Under the pieces are notes generated by a model. It saw only the letters and a program-made list of their open reading frames with translations. It searched no databases and was not told the DNA's origin. Positions 47,147 to 58,839 of a stretch of DNA of 64,000 bases are shown here, piece after piece (position 1 is the stretch's first letter; the number at the start of each line of letters is the position of its first letter). A program made the position numbers and the translations under genes. The stretch is taken from NCBI RefSeq assembly GCF_003597395.2, contig NC_133777.1, positions 8,985,192 through 9,049,191 of the forward strand, written 5' to 3'. This DNA comes from Chelonoidis abingdonii. Lineage: Eukaryota > Chordata > Testudines > Testudinidae.

Positions 47147-49240
47147 AGGTAACAATTGCAGTCTCCTGAGATCGAAAAAGAGCTCCAGGCATGGACCACA
47201 CGGGGAGGTACTGGATCTGATCGCTATATGGGGAGAGGATTCTGTGCTAACAGAACTCTGTTCCAAAAGACGAAATGAAAAAAACATTTGAAAAAAATTT
47301 CCAAGGCCATGATGGAGAAAGGCCACACCAGGGACTCAGTGCAGTGCAGACGTGAAAGTTAAGGAGCTCAGACAAGCCTACCAGAAAACCAAAGAAGCAA
47401 ACGGAAGGTCCGGGCAGGCCGAAAACATGCCCGCTTCTACGCTGAGCTGCATGCAATTCTAGGGGGGGTCCGCCACCACTACCTCCCCCTGTCCCTGTCT
47501 TGGATTCCGAGTTGGGGTGGTAATCTCAGCCATGGCTGAGGATTCTGCGGACGAGGGGAAGATGAGGAGGAGGAAGAGGAGACGAGCTTGCAGAGAGCAC
47601 ACAGCACTCCGTTCTCCCCAACAGCCAGGAGCTTTTTTCTCACCCAGACGGAATTACCCTCCCAGCCCTCCCAGCCACTAGCCCAGACAATGAAGCCATG
47701 GAAGCGACCTCTGGTGAGTGTACCTTTGTAAATATAAAACATGGTTTAAAAGCAAGCGTTTTTTAATGATTATTTGCCCTGAGACTTGGAGATGCATTCG
47801 CTTGGCCAGTACAGTTTTGGAAAAGTCTGTTAACATGTCGGGGATGGAGCGAAATCCTCCAGGGACATCTCCATGAAGCTCTCCTGGAGTACTCCAAAAG
47901 CTTGCAGAAGGTTTCTGGCAAGGCAGCCTTATTCCGTCCTCCATGGTAGGACACTTGACCACGCCATGCATGTAGCAAGTAATCTGGTATCATTGCATGA
48001 CAAAAGCCTAGCTGCATATGGTCCGGTGTTTGCTGGCATTCAAGCAACATCCGTTCTTTATCTCGCTGTGTTATCCTCAGGAGAGTGATATCGTTCATGT
48101 AACCTGGTTGAAATTCAGGAATTTAATTAAGGGGACAGAGATGGCCATTCCTACTGGGCTGTTTGCCTGTTGCTTAAAAGAAATCCTCCTTGCAGGTAGC
48201 CAAGCAGGGGGGGGAGGGGAATTGGCGCTGAGCTTTTTCGCGTTGGCTAGCAGGGATCTTCCCTGCTACCAGCCACGCGGTGGGGGGGAAGGGGGTGATT
48301 AGCAGTGATCTTCCATGATACCAGCCACGCGGTGGGGAGGGGTAAAGCGATCATCCCAGAGAATTGGATGGGGGTGGTTTTCTGCTGCTGCATGTAACAG
48401 GAAAAGAAGCAGCACTGAACAGGATTTGCTTGGTATTTGGGAAAGGAGGGCACTGTGTATATGAAGGGCTGCAGAAGCCAAAGACAATGGCTTACCATGG
48501 CCGCATGCAAGCTGAATTCTGCTGCCCGACCTGCGTCTGTGAGATCTCTAACACCAGCCGCAGGCACTCAATATAAGATGCAAAATGCGACCTTGTAGTG
48601 AAAATCACATGTGCTATGTAAGGTGAATAGTGTTGTTCACTGTGAAAGAGTATAAGCATTGTTCTGTAAAATGTATCTTTTTAAATACTTCTCTCCCTTT
48701 TTTCCCTCCCTCATTGCAGCTGCAAATTTTTTCAAGCCTCCCTACTCCATCCTGAAGGCTATCTCAGATAAGGCAGGCGGAAAAAAAAGACGCGAGACGA
48801 AATGTTCTCGGAAATCATGGAAGTGACCCGCAATGAAAGAGCTCATCTGAATGAGTGGAAGGACGTGGTATCAAATTACAGGAAAGATGCCAGTGAAAGT
48901 GAGGACAGGAGGACCAACGCGCGAGGATGAAGCCAGGAAGGGACGCTCGAGATGAGGTGGCACGCAGGAAGATCAGAGGTGTAGGCGAGTGATGCGCGGA
49001 TGCAATCTGGGCTGCTGCGTGATCAAACTGACATCTCCGACGTCTGGTGGAGCTTCAGGAACAGCAGCAGGGTCACAGAGTGCCGCTGCAGCCCCTGTGT
49101 AACCACCTCACCCTCACCATGTTCCATATCCTCCTCACCCAGACGTGTAAGAATGCGTGGGGAAGGCTTCTGTGCACCCGCCCACTCCACCCCCAAGGAC
49201 AGCCCCCAACCAAAAGGCTGTCATTACTTTGAAATTTTTT
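47147..49240 (+). pseudogene. Myb/SANT-like DNA-binding protein of Harbinger element (broken)
   Basis: Exon 1 (about 47,147-47,713) carries remnants of a trihelix-like Myb/SANT domain: a degraded AWT start, VKELRQAYQKTKEANGRSG at about 47,355-47,420, then an acidic linker. A plausible donor CTCTG|GTGAGT is at 47,714 and an acceptor TCATTGCAG precedes 48,720. Exon 2 contains FFKPPYSILKAISDKAG and KKRRETKCS, and a C-terminal Arg/Ser/Pro-rich end (SSPRRVRMRGEGF, HSTPKDSP) like that of turtle Myb/SANT-domain proteins linked to these transposons. Several stops and frame changes interrupt both exons, for example in the first 70 codons and after KKRRE. A plus-strand AATAAA follows at 49,328. In intact elements this protein helps bring the transposase to the transposon ends; here it is not expected to work. 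Confidence 0.8.
48246..48345. repeat. Imperfect direct duplication inside transposon intron
   Basis: The phrase ATCTTCC, then TACCAGCCACGCGGTGGGG, occurs twice about 55 bases apart (starting near 48,256 and 48,310). It lies within the intron of the Myb-like pseudogene. Confidence 0.7.
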
Positions 49241-49314
49241 TAGTGGCCTTTTCCTTCCCTCTATCCTCCTCCCAAACCACACCTGGGCTACCTTGTCAGT
49301 TCTCTCCCTCTTTT

Positions 49315-50759
49315 TTATAATGACTTAATAAAGAATACATGATTTTTAAACGATAGTGAATTTATTTCCTTAAGCAAGCTGTAATTGAAGGAGGAGGGTG
49401 GGTTGCTTACAGGGAATGAGTCAATCAAGGACGGGGTTTCATCAAGGGGAACAAACACAGCAGTCACACACCTACCCTGGCCCGTGATGAAACTCGTTTT
49501 CAAAGCTTCTCTGATGTGCACCGCTTCCTGGTGTGCTCTTCTAATCGCCCTGGTGTCTGGCTGCGCGTAATCAGCGGCGGCCAAGTGATTGCCCCAGCCT
49601 CCCACCCGCCATAAAGGTCTCCCCTTACTCTCACAGAGATTGTGGAAGCACACAGCAAGCAGCAATAACAATGGGGACATTGGTTTGGCTGAGTCTGAGC
49701 AAGTCAGTAATGTGCGCCAGCGCACCTTTAAATGGCCAAATGCACATTCTACCACCATTCTGCACTTCCTCAGCCTGTAGTTGAACAAACTCCTGACTAC
49801 TGTGTCAGGCTGCCTGTGTATGGCTTCATGAGCCATGGCATCAAGGGTAGGCTGGGTCCCCCAGGATAACTACAGGCATTTTCAACATCCCCAACTGTTA
49901 TTTTCTGGTCTGGGAAGTAATTCCCTTGCTGCAGCCGTTTAAACAGAGTAGTGTTCCTGAAGACGTGAGCGTCATGAACCCTTCCTGGCCATCCCACGTG
50001 GATGTTGGTGAAACGTCCCTGTGTATCCACCAGTGCTTGCAGCACCATTTGAAAAGTACTCTTTGCGGTTTATGTACTGGGTTGCCCTGTGCTCCAGGTG
50101 CCAAGATAGGGATATGGGTTCCATCTATTGCCCCACCACAGTTAGCGAATCCCATTGCAGCAAAGCCATCCACTTATGACCTGCACATTTCCCAGAGTCA
50201 CAACCTTTCGTAGCAGCAGCTTAATGATTGCTTTGGCTACTTGCATCACAGCAGCTCCCACAGTAGATTTTCCCACTCCAAATAGATTCCCGACTGACCA
50301 AGTAGCTGTCTGGCGTTGCAAGTTTCCAGAGGGCTATTGCCACTCGCTTCTCAACTGTGAGGGCTGCTCTCATCTTGGTATTCTGGCGTTTCAGGGCAGG
50401 GGAAAGCAAGTCATAAAGTTCCATGAAAGTGCCCTTACGCATGCGAAAGTTTCGCAGCCACTGCGAATCATCCCAAATCTGCAAAACTATGCGGTCCCAC
50501 AGTCTGTGCTTGTTTCCTGGGCCAAAATCGGCTTTCAATGGCTAGAACCTGCCCCATCACTAGCAGGATCTCCAAAGCCCAGGAGCCACGCGGTTTGAGA
50601 GAATTTGTGTGTCCATGTCCTCATCACTCTCGTCGCCGCTCTGCTGTAGCCGCCTCCTCCTCACCTGGCTTTGCAGGTCCTGGTTCAGCATAGACTGCAC
50701 GAGAATGCGCGAGGTGTTTACAACGTCCACGATTGCGGTCTGATCTGAGCAGGGTCCAT
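49315..50759 (-). pseudogene. HARBI1-like DDE transposase (broken)
   Basis: The likely original ATG is at 50,757-50,759. Frame is lost within about 15 codons, again near the adjacent stops at about 50,565, near 50,300, near 50,060 and near 49,850. Recognisable blocks in order are DRIVLQIWDDSQWLRNFRMR, RAALTVEKRVAIALWKLA, GFANCGGAIDGTHIPI, NIHVGWPGRVHDAHVFRNT, FPDQKITVGDVE, PLMPWLMKPYTG and KCRMVVECAFGHLKVRW. These carry the three acidic positions of a DDE_Tnp_4 (PF13359) nuclease: Asp in AIDGTH (codon 50,123-50,125), Asp in RVHDA (49,971-49,973) and Glu in VECAFG (49,747-49,749). The C-terminus ends with a stop at about 49,315. The frameshifts make it a pseudogene. It is not host HARBI1, because it sits inside the transposon ends. 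Confidence 0.88.
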
Positions 50760-51189
50760 GCTTGCTGTGCTATGGCATTTGCACAGTTCACCCAGAAAAA
50801 AGGCACAAAATGGTTGTCTGCTGCTTTCACAGAGGGAGGGGTGAGACTACCAGAACCACCCCACAATGTTTTTTTTCCCATAAGGCACTGGGATCTCAAC
50901 CCAGAATTCCAAGGGGGGAAGACTGCGAGAACTATGGGATAGCTACGGATAGCTACCCACAGTGCAACACTCCGGAAATCGACGCTAGCCTCAGTACATG
51001 GATGCAAACCGCCGAATTAATGTGCTTAATGTGGCTGCGTGCACTCATCTTTATACAATCTGTTTTACAAAACGGTTGTATATAAAATCGGAATAATCCC
51101 GTAGTGTAGACATACCTCTATGTTTGTTAATATCACTTTTCACAGCAGACTTAGCCCCAGCAAGCCCAGGACAAATTAAGCCCTGGATG

Positions 51190-51370
51190 GGAGGTTGATA
51201 TGGAGGCAGTGGGGGTCAGAGCGCAATTGGAGAGGGTGGAGGGGCTGAGGGTCCAGAGGCAGCAGGGCCAGAGATGATGGGGGGCTGAGGGTCAGGGGAG
51301 GCAGCAGGGGCCAGAGATGACAGGGGAACTGAGGTGGGAGCTCGGGAGAGGCACCGGGGCCAGGGGTGAT
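51190..51370. repeat. Imperfect G-rich tandem duplication
   Basis: The phrase GGCAGCAGGGCCAGAGATGA recurs as GGCAGCAGGGGCCAGAGATG about 55 bases on, with GGGGCTGAGGGTC also repeated. A third, weaker copy follows (GAGGCACCGGGGCCAGGGGT). It is a short degenerate minisatellite just outside the Harbinger element. Confidence 0.6.
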
Positions 51371-51607
51371 GCACGTGGATGTGTGGGGGCAGAGTGATGC
51401 TCCACAAGGTAAACCCTGCCACAACCTCAACCCCCAACTACAAGGTAACTCCACAACCCTCTCACCCGCAACAGCCAGGTATAGCATCTAGAAAGGTAAC
51501 ACATATAGTTAAGATTGATAGCATCACACGTCTCCTCCTTCTTGCGTGACTCAAAGCCTCCCTCACATACACTCACAGTGTGCTTGTGTGTTGGTGGGCA
51601 GACCGCG

Positions 51608-51818
51608 GCTCCACATTCTCCTAGGTTCCTTCCCACACGTCCAGTCAGCTCCACATTCTCCTAGGTCCCTTCCCACACGTCCAGTCAGCTCCACATTCTC
51701 CTAGGTCCCTTCCCACACGTCCAGTCAGCTCCACATTCTAGGGTCCCTTCCCACACGTCCAGTCAGCTCCACATTCTAGGTCCCCTTCCTACACGTTCAG
51801 TCAGCTCCACATTCTCCC
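51608..51818. repeat. 40-bp minisatellite, about five units
   Basis: Each unit contains GCTCCACATTCTCCTAGGT followed by CCCTTCCCACACGTCCAGTC. The first units are about 40 bases. Later ones lose three bases (CATTCTAGGG), giving 37-38 bases. Units are highly similar, so the array is recent or homogenised. Confidence 0.92.
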
Positions 51819-51829
51819 CTTGCCCCCCC

Positions 51830-53015
51830 AGCCAGTGGCACTTGACATCATGGAAAGCAGCCAAGCCAGCAGGAGTTGGCTTTTTATTTTTATTTTTTTT
51901 AATTGGCAGAATCTCTCTTTCTGCTTTTAAATAAATTGTGCTGGCTGAAAGCACATTCCGTTACGAACACAGTCTCTGCTCCAGTTTTCAGAGGCTTGTA
52001 AATATTGATGGGGGTCTTGTGAGTTAGCGGCCAGTGCACTCTCTGGGAAAGCACAGTGTGCCTGGCTCAGATGCATTGGGCTATATATATGGACTTCTAA
52101 CAGTGCCTAATGAAGCTGACAGCTCAGCTCTGACAGCTTTATATCAAGGAGACATTTAGCTATGTTATTTTCATGGCATACAAGCAGAGAAGTTAGATAA
52201 ACTTTCTGGAAGGTCACAATCTAACACTACTTTATTTCTGAGAAACCAGAACTTTAATGCACAAGAACCAAAACCAAGGAGAGACAAAGCAGGCTGCTCC
52301 CTAAGGCAGAGAGGTACAACTCACCCCACCTTGCTCTAGGCTGGCTCTTTGAAGACAGACTGCTGAAAGACCCTGATTGCATGCTTCCCTACACATCCCC
52401 TAGCCTGCAAGCAGGACCAGGAAAACCCCAGAGAATTTGAAGCAATAGCGTATCATTTTAACACAGTTTTCAATAAACCTCAAACTACTACTGAGCAATG
52501 CACTTAGGCCTCACAACAGGAGCGGTGCTCAGAGGAAGAAAACTTGGTTCAGCTCCAGGGGCTCTTCTACACGTTAGAGAAATTTGGCATTGCCACTTGC
52601 TAGCACCCGCCACACAGTACGGTGCTTGCATTGGTGCACCAGCATGGCTGGGATCTTGACTAAAATAATGGTAACTTAAAAGGACAACAGCTAACAGCTG
52701 CAGAGGGAAGTATCGCTCCTGTTTCAAGCTGTGTCGAACACCAGGGGCCTGCCTGGCCACCCTTAATTTCTCCATTTATAAATGCATTCCTCCAAGAATC
52801 CCTGAGACCTGGTATAGAAAGGAGAGGAAACACCTTTAGAGGTGAAAATCTGAGTCTGCTGTGTAATAGGGCCAGATCCTTAGCCAGTGTGAATCAGCGA
52901 CGTTGAATTTATTTAACTGGAGTTGTGCCAGTTAATATCAGCTGAGGATCTGGCCCTGCTGCAACCTGTCTGACTCGGCTAGAACTCAGTATGAATTCCT
53001 TCCAAGTGGGTTTCC
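51830..53015. other. Intergenic; nothing recognised
   Basis: No conserved peptide is seen. A segment near 52,560-52,640 (TCTTCTACACGTTAGAG) may be the remnant of a CTACAC-ended MITE. The surrounding sequence shows nothing else that I can delimit. Confidence 0.4.
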
Positions 53016-53017
53016 AA

Positions 53018-53292
53018 TGTGCTGGGGGGTGCTTGACCCCTGGCTCTGCCCCAGGCCTTGCCCCCACTCCACCCCAAGGCCCCACCCCACTTCACCCCTA
53101 CCCCAAGCGCACCATATCCTCGGTCTGCCCCCTCCCTCCCAGCCTCCTATAAGCCATGAAACAGCTGATCAGGGCCAGCCAGCAGGTGGAAGGCACTGGG
53201 GGAAGCTGATGGAGGGCCACCAGTGGGTGCTCAGCACCCACAATTTTTTCCCCTTGGGTGCTCCAATCCCAGAGCACCCGTGGAGTCAGTGC
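53018..53292. mobile_element. GC-rich turtle-type MITE (GGGTGCTCAGCACCC family)
   Basis: The left part GGGGTGCTTGACCCCTGGCT is followed by long C-rich text (CCCCACTCCACCCCAAGGCC). Then comes GAAACAGCTGATCAGG, and the right part GGGTGCTCAGCACCCACAAT with CCTTGGGTGCTCC and GGAGTCAGTGCCTATG. I recognise it as a turtle dispersed repeat. It is non-coding. Confidence 0.7.
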
Positions 53293-53299
53293 CTATGTC

Positions 53300-55785
53300 C
53301 AGTGCTCTCTGTGCTTACCCTCCTCTTGCACGGCATACAAGCCATCGCTCGTCACAGAGCCCTGCTTAGTGCTTTTGCTGTCCCACCCCGGATTACTGCT
53401 TTGGAGCCGGATTATTCTGTCCATCATCATGAAAGAGCTCTGTGAATCATATCCTGGATGAGGTCTCCCTATCCCTAGAGCAGAGGGTGGGAGGGTGGAA
53501 GCACTGGGGTAGACTTCACTCCTCTGTTGATGGTGGGTGCTGAGCGTGGCTAACCCACCTTCTTCAGACCGGAGGGGCTGTGCGAGAGGAGAGTGGGCTC
53601 ATTTGGGGGCGTTAAGATCTAGTTTAATCTCTGAGTTTTGTTGGGTTGTTACATTTTTTAACCAGGCCTGAATAATTTAGATTTGACTTTATTTCAGTCT
53701 GGGTTTGTGAGTTTGAATGCTTTTTCAATTGCTGCTTGACCCAGTTTCAAAATAAAGGAAAACCTACCAAACAAAAAGCTCCCAGGCTGGGAGGCAAGGA
53801 TCCTGCTAACTTATTCCAGATTTCTCCTCCTTTCCTCCACACTGGAAAATAAAATCACCTGAGCGGCTGGATCCTGGGATGCCATGTATTCCTTTGGAAA
53901 TGTACATTGGTGCCCATCAGCAAGGCACCAGGGATCTCCCATCAATAAAACAACCTGTTACAAAGTAACAGTTCTGGGAATATTATGCAGATGCCATAAA
54001 AAGCCAAGGACTGCAGAGAAGGGCATGGGGAATGGAGAGTGAGGGCAGTCCTGGGTAAGGCCCCTACTGGGAAACCATGTCCTTCCCTTGCTAGGGAATG
54101 GACTTGATCTAACCACTCTTTTCCCACGCTATCTACTATGATCCTAAGAGGATGAGTGGGAGATATTCTCTGAAGCTCTAAAATAGTTTGAATCCAACCT
54201 ACGTACACACATTTAAAATGGCCCTTTGAGACCAGCAATGAAGTCTATTGTAGGCATTTCTGATGTGTCCAGCTCCATAGTATCTAGACACTAAAGGTCC
54301 ATCCTTATTAGACAAAAATCTCAAGGTCAATGACATGCATAAAGAACTGAGCACAGAGGGCTACATGCCCTTTGTCCATGGCCAAACAGTGCAAGGGGCT
54401 GTGTTCTCTTGTGAATCTAGGGATTTTGCCGTGTTTACATTTCAGTCACCATCCTGTAGTTCCCTGACATTCAATGGGGGCGAGTTAAGAGAAGAACCTC
54501 TGCTCTCTCCAGCATGCTTCAACTCAGATTTTAGACTCTTTGTTGCTCTCAAAATATATCAGTACCAGCGCTTCCATGACTATTATATTTTAAGTTCCCG
54601 AAAGATCTTCTTGAGCCTGTCACTCCAGACCAATCCTATCAGGTCCCCCAGCAGCATTCTGAGTGGAGCACTTAATCGTAACACATTAGGGGTGAATTTG
54701 CTTAGCTCTGTAGACATGGCCCTGAATTTCTACAAGGTCTTCTTGATTTGGGTTCTTTCTGTTCATATGATCAACTCCACATTCCTTAGGTCTGGCTAAA
54801 TCCTGGTTAATCTCTGGGAACTAGGAAGAGGATCATTCTGGCCCTTTGATTTATTTAGCTAAAAAGACTATCAGATTGGGATTGGACCTGAGAGAAGAAT
54901 CTGGTCCATTGTGTTTCATATATTACTTTTTTCTCTTCTTTCTAGCAGAATTTGCTTTTACTGATCAATAAAGGGAGTTTTTTCAGTTGTATGTGTCCAA
55001 ATTTACTTTCCAAAAGCCACCCTCCACTTGTGCTGATGTGTTTTGTTCTCATTTAGACTGATCAGTCATTTGTAAGGATCAGAGCGGAGCTGATTTCCTT
55101 AATGATTTCAGAGGCAGGAAAAAAAATTCTCACTTTTTGAGTGCCACTTGGCTGAAGGTAAAGAATGTTACAGCTGTGGGAGTGCTAATTAGAGCCAATT
55201 ATAACTTGAATGACCTGCCTTTGTATTCACATGCCTGGTAGAACTCACAATGAAGGTATTTTGCTTTTATGCAAATATCTAATTTGGGAAGCCCACACTT
55301 TTCAAAATCTTTGTGTAGGGATTGTTTGGATAAAATGATGAAAAGGGGATTCCCCAAGGTGATCCTTATACCCGAATTCCACACATCACCTTTCATTTTC
55401 TGGACGCTGTGCTGAGCCCCTTTGAGTTGCCTTTTTGGGCACACGAAAAGCCCATCACTCCAGTGCCTGATTTTCAGAAGGATACGCATGCTTCTGCATG
55501 ACGGAGATGCACATGCAGTTTTACAGTTGTGCACAGCTGGCCATTTGCTTGTGCACTTTTCACAATTCCACATGCCGTCACCATAATCTGTGCATACAGA
55601 TTAAGTGCCCAATGGATGCCTATTTGCACACCCATCCTTCCAAAAAGCAGGCACATAAGGTCTCCCCAAGGTGATGGTCTCAAGAGTCATTGAGTGGGGC
55701 AGGACAGCTGTCATTTCTGAGAGGAGACTGCAAGGAACTGGACAGAGTATCTGAGCATGTGAATAAGCGGCATGTATGTATGTGT
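53300..55785. other. Intergenic; nothing recognised
   Basis: AT-rich sequence with only short overlapping open frames. I could not delimit any repeat or gene with confidence. Confidence 0.4.
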
Positions 55786-55786
55786 G

Positions 55787-55788
<2 letters not shown>

Positions 55789-55817
<29 letters not shown>
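55789..55817. repeat. (CA)n microsatellite
   Basis: About fourteen uninterrupted CA dinucleotides are present, preceded by a shorter TGTATGTATGTGTG tract. Confidence 0.92.
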
Positions 55818-55819
<2 letters not shown>

Positions 55820-58540
55820 GTTTTATATATAGCATTATGAGTACATATCTACTGCATCAATTCTCTACTGGAAATGGAACTCAGCGAGCAATCCCCTCTT
55901 GGAAACTATGCTTCTAAATAGCATCCTATGTCTTCAAATGCTTTCCCAGGAGTGCACTCCTCCAGGGCAGCTCTGGAGAGTAAGCGGTACACACCAGGAG
56001 AAAATACCAGTGGCTTTTCAACAAAGCCAGCTTTGCAGAACGAAGTCTGAGATTAAAAAAGAATGCAGTAGCTTGAACACAGCCATGCACAGTTATTCAT
56101 GGATTACCAATGCCTGCAAGGAACACAAAATATCCAGAGAGTTTGTTAAATGCAATTCACCTCCTCTGCATGGATATTTGTCAGAATCCAATTCAGTGGG
56201 GAACAAAAACCCAGCTCAAACCAGAAGCCATAAAGGGCTTGTGGCATTAACTGTGTGTTCACCCTGGGCTCACAGTTGTCTTTGGACTCAAGAAGAGATC
56301 AGGATGAAACCAAACCCCAGATCTTAACACTCCCAAATGTTGGGGCTGGTTGGGTCAGGACTAGATGACTCTTATCGCCATAATGAGCCAAAGTAAAACC
56401 CCAGAAGGGACACCTCAGATCCTCATCCACATTTGTGGTTCTGGTCCATCTTCAATGACAAGTGGACATGAGCATGACTAGTCTATGCAAGCTCTGCTGT
56501 TTGGCTGAGTTCTCCAGCTGTGCTAAAGGATTTCTTCCCATGATTCATCAATTAGTATGATTATATTTGTAGCACCTAGGAGTCCCGGTCATGGAAAAGG
56601 ACCTTCATGTTGTGCAACAGGATAAAAAAAGACACTCCTAGCCCCTCCCCTACCTACATTATTTTTAGGTCCCACCTATGACCAGTGATAACCACTGAGT
56701 CTGGAGTGTTCTGGGCCGCTCGAATGCCCAGCAGCAGAACATTGGTGACAGGTGCAGTGCACGGGGCTCATGGAGAAATGCATGTTCCAGCCTGGATGAA
56801 GGATCTTTGCCCATGACCACAGATGGCAAATTAACGAGACAGAGCAAATGGAAAGTCCTATTTATCTTTCTGACACTCTTGTAACTCACATGGAATGAAG
56901 GCCAGTGCTTCCAATTTGTAGATAAGCAGATTCTGGGCTGTCTGCCCCTACTCTGCAGACCCACCAGTATCACCCACATTTCATGCTCCATTAATTGACT
57001 TGGAGCAGAGCAGCAAAGAATGGGCTGGGCTGGTCCCTATACCTACAGATCAACCCCCAGAAGAGTGGGAGAAGATAAATGCAAACTAGGAGTGCTCCTT
57101 AGCACAGGACTCTGGGCAGGCTGCACCCTGCAGGGCAGCCATCTCTAATAACTGTACATATGCTGGAACGGCTTTGGCTGTTTGCTAATTAGCAATGAGA
57201 AGCACTGCCAGGTCCCAGGACAAGCTTTCTCCCACATTAATGAACAGGTGAAAGACAAGAAAGAGTCATTAGAGATTGGTTCATTTGTTGCCACTGATAT
57301 AGTGTAAGTTGCCCTGCTCACAACACAGTACTCACACATGCAGTGAAACCTGACTTAACCTTTCCTTGTTGCTACCTTAACTAACATCCACATGAAACCA
57401 AACCTCAGCCTAAGCTTTCTCCTAGGCTTGACTGTTCCTAGGGTTTCTCAGTAGTTATTTCCTACTTCCCTCTGCTTTAACTTGGTACTGTTTTATGCTC
57501 CTGAGTTGGAACAAATAGGACATGCCTAGTCTGTGTGCCAAGGTGAATCAGCAGAATAGCCCTGCATCTGTGTGCAGGGTCCTGCCACCCTATAATATGG
57601 AATAAAGTCAAAACAGGAGTCACTGTGGTCTTAAATACCTAGAGATTAAAATGCCTCTCCCTGATGCCTATATCCAGCCAGCTTGGGCTATTCAATCTTA
57701 TGGCTCACCAGTAATTCTTGGTGACACTGGAAAACTCTGTGCATTCCCAGATAATAGCTCATGCTTCACAGTAATACCTTTAACGGTTCTGTAGCACCTT
57801 TATTCGAAGAGATTCCATGGCGCTCTGGAGACAGTATGTGCGCAAGGCCAGCACCACTGAAACATAGCGTCCCTCTTCCTCCCTCTGTCCCCTCTGGAGT
57901 GGAGAGACCACACAGGCCAGTAACCACTGCATTGGACAGCTGAACATCCTTTCTTCTCCTCTGCTTTTCCCTCGGCAGAGCTATCCGACTCAGAGGGAGA
58001 GAACATGCTTCCAGGTTGCTATTTTGTTTCCTCAGATCACAGAACAATATATTTCAGAGTTGCATTTTTTATTCTAAATACCCCCAGCCTGATCATTGCT
58101 TGAAGAGCTGTTGCATTGAATCCCTGCTCTTTCTGGAGCCCTGAAAGACAAATACAGCATGGCCGACTTCATCAAGTGATGGTGTACAAGTGGAGATCCA
58201 AATGACAGTGCATCAGCCTAGGGCACAAATTCCAAGAGTGGGTAGGACCTGTACACATAGGAACTTAGCAGTGAGCTGTCCTATTCCCATTGCTTTCTCA
58301 CCTAGGCAGATGCTAGCTGCAGACAAGTACTGCTGCCACATGAGTGCAGGAATGGCACCACAGAGTTCCATATGTGGGCCTAGAATTTCCAAAGAGCTTA
58401 GCACACAACAGCTTCCAGAGTGACCCACAGGATGGAGCTCATTTAAAAGCAAGAAGGCAGTGTTTTTAACTGCCAGCCCTGCAAATCCTCTCTGGGATCT
58501 GAGAGTCAAGCAGGGCTCTTCATGGACTGTGCTGACTATA
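55820..58540. other. Intergenic; nothing recognised
   Basis: There is no splice-bounded conserved coding segment. A short fragment near 57,785-57,830 (GTAGCACCTTTATTCGAAGA) resembles the end of a dispersed amniote repeat. The rest is unassigned. Confidence 0.4.
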
Positions 58541-58544
58541 GTCT

Positions 58545-58668
58545 CCTGCTTAGAGTGTAAGCTCTTTGTGGCAGGAGTACCCTGTGCTAAGTGTTTGCAC
58601 AGGACTAGCACAATGGCACCCTGGACCCTAGGTGCTACCACAATTCAAGTAATGAATAATAACCACTA
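58545..58668 (+). repeat. Ancient amniote dispersed repeat, copy 3
   Basis: The order is AGAGTGTAAGCTCTTTGTGG, CAGGAGTACCCTGTGC, TTGCACAGGACTAGCACAAT, GGACCCTAGGTGCTACCACA, ending in AATGAATAATAA. It is the best preserved 5' part among the three copies in the window. Confidence 0.7.
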
Positions 58669-58805
58669 GTAAGAAAAAACAGCCCTGCAGCTGGAACCGA
58701 GCAGCTGGCTATTGTGATTGATTTTGCGCGCATAGTGCCCAGTGCTACAGATACAGTGCAAGATACTACACGGATGGGTGGCCGTATAAAACCCTAAGAA
58801 AGAAA

Positions 58806-58832
58806 GATAGAGATAGATAGATAGATAGATAG
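58806..58832. repeat. (GATA)n microsatellite
   Basis: Six or so tandem GATA units follow an AGAAAGATAGA lead-in. Confidence 0.85.
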
Positions 58833-58839
58833 GAAGGCC

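Larger units (their letters stand above)
46768..51116. mobile_element. PIF/Harbinger-like DNA transposon, end to end, inactive
   Basis: The left end GGCTGTCTACAAACTACG (from 46,767) and the complement of the right end, GGTATGTCTACACTACG, form an imperfect terminal inverted repeat. The hexamer TCTATG flanks both ends (46,762-46,767 and 51,117-51,122). Inside are two convergent genes: a Myb/SANT-like gene on the plus strand and a DDE transposase on the minus strand, ending back to back near 49.3 kb. Both are frameshifted, so the element cannot move itself. Two-gene organisation with a Myb-like partner is the hallmark of PIF/Harbinger elements. The 3-bp duplication expected for the family may be hidden in the hexamer (CTA). 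Confidence 0.85.

Noticed and set aside
49315..50759. Host HARBI1 gene
   Set aside because: The frame is broken at several points and lies within transposon termini next to a Myb-like partner gene, so it is a transposon copy and not the domesticated host gene.
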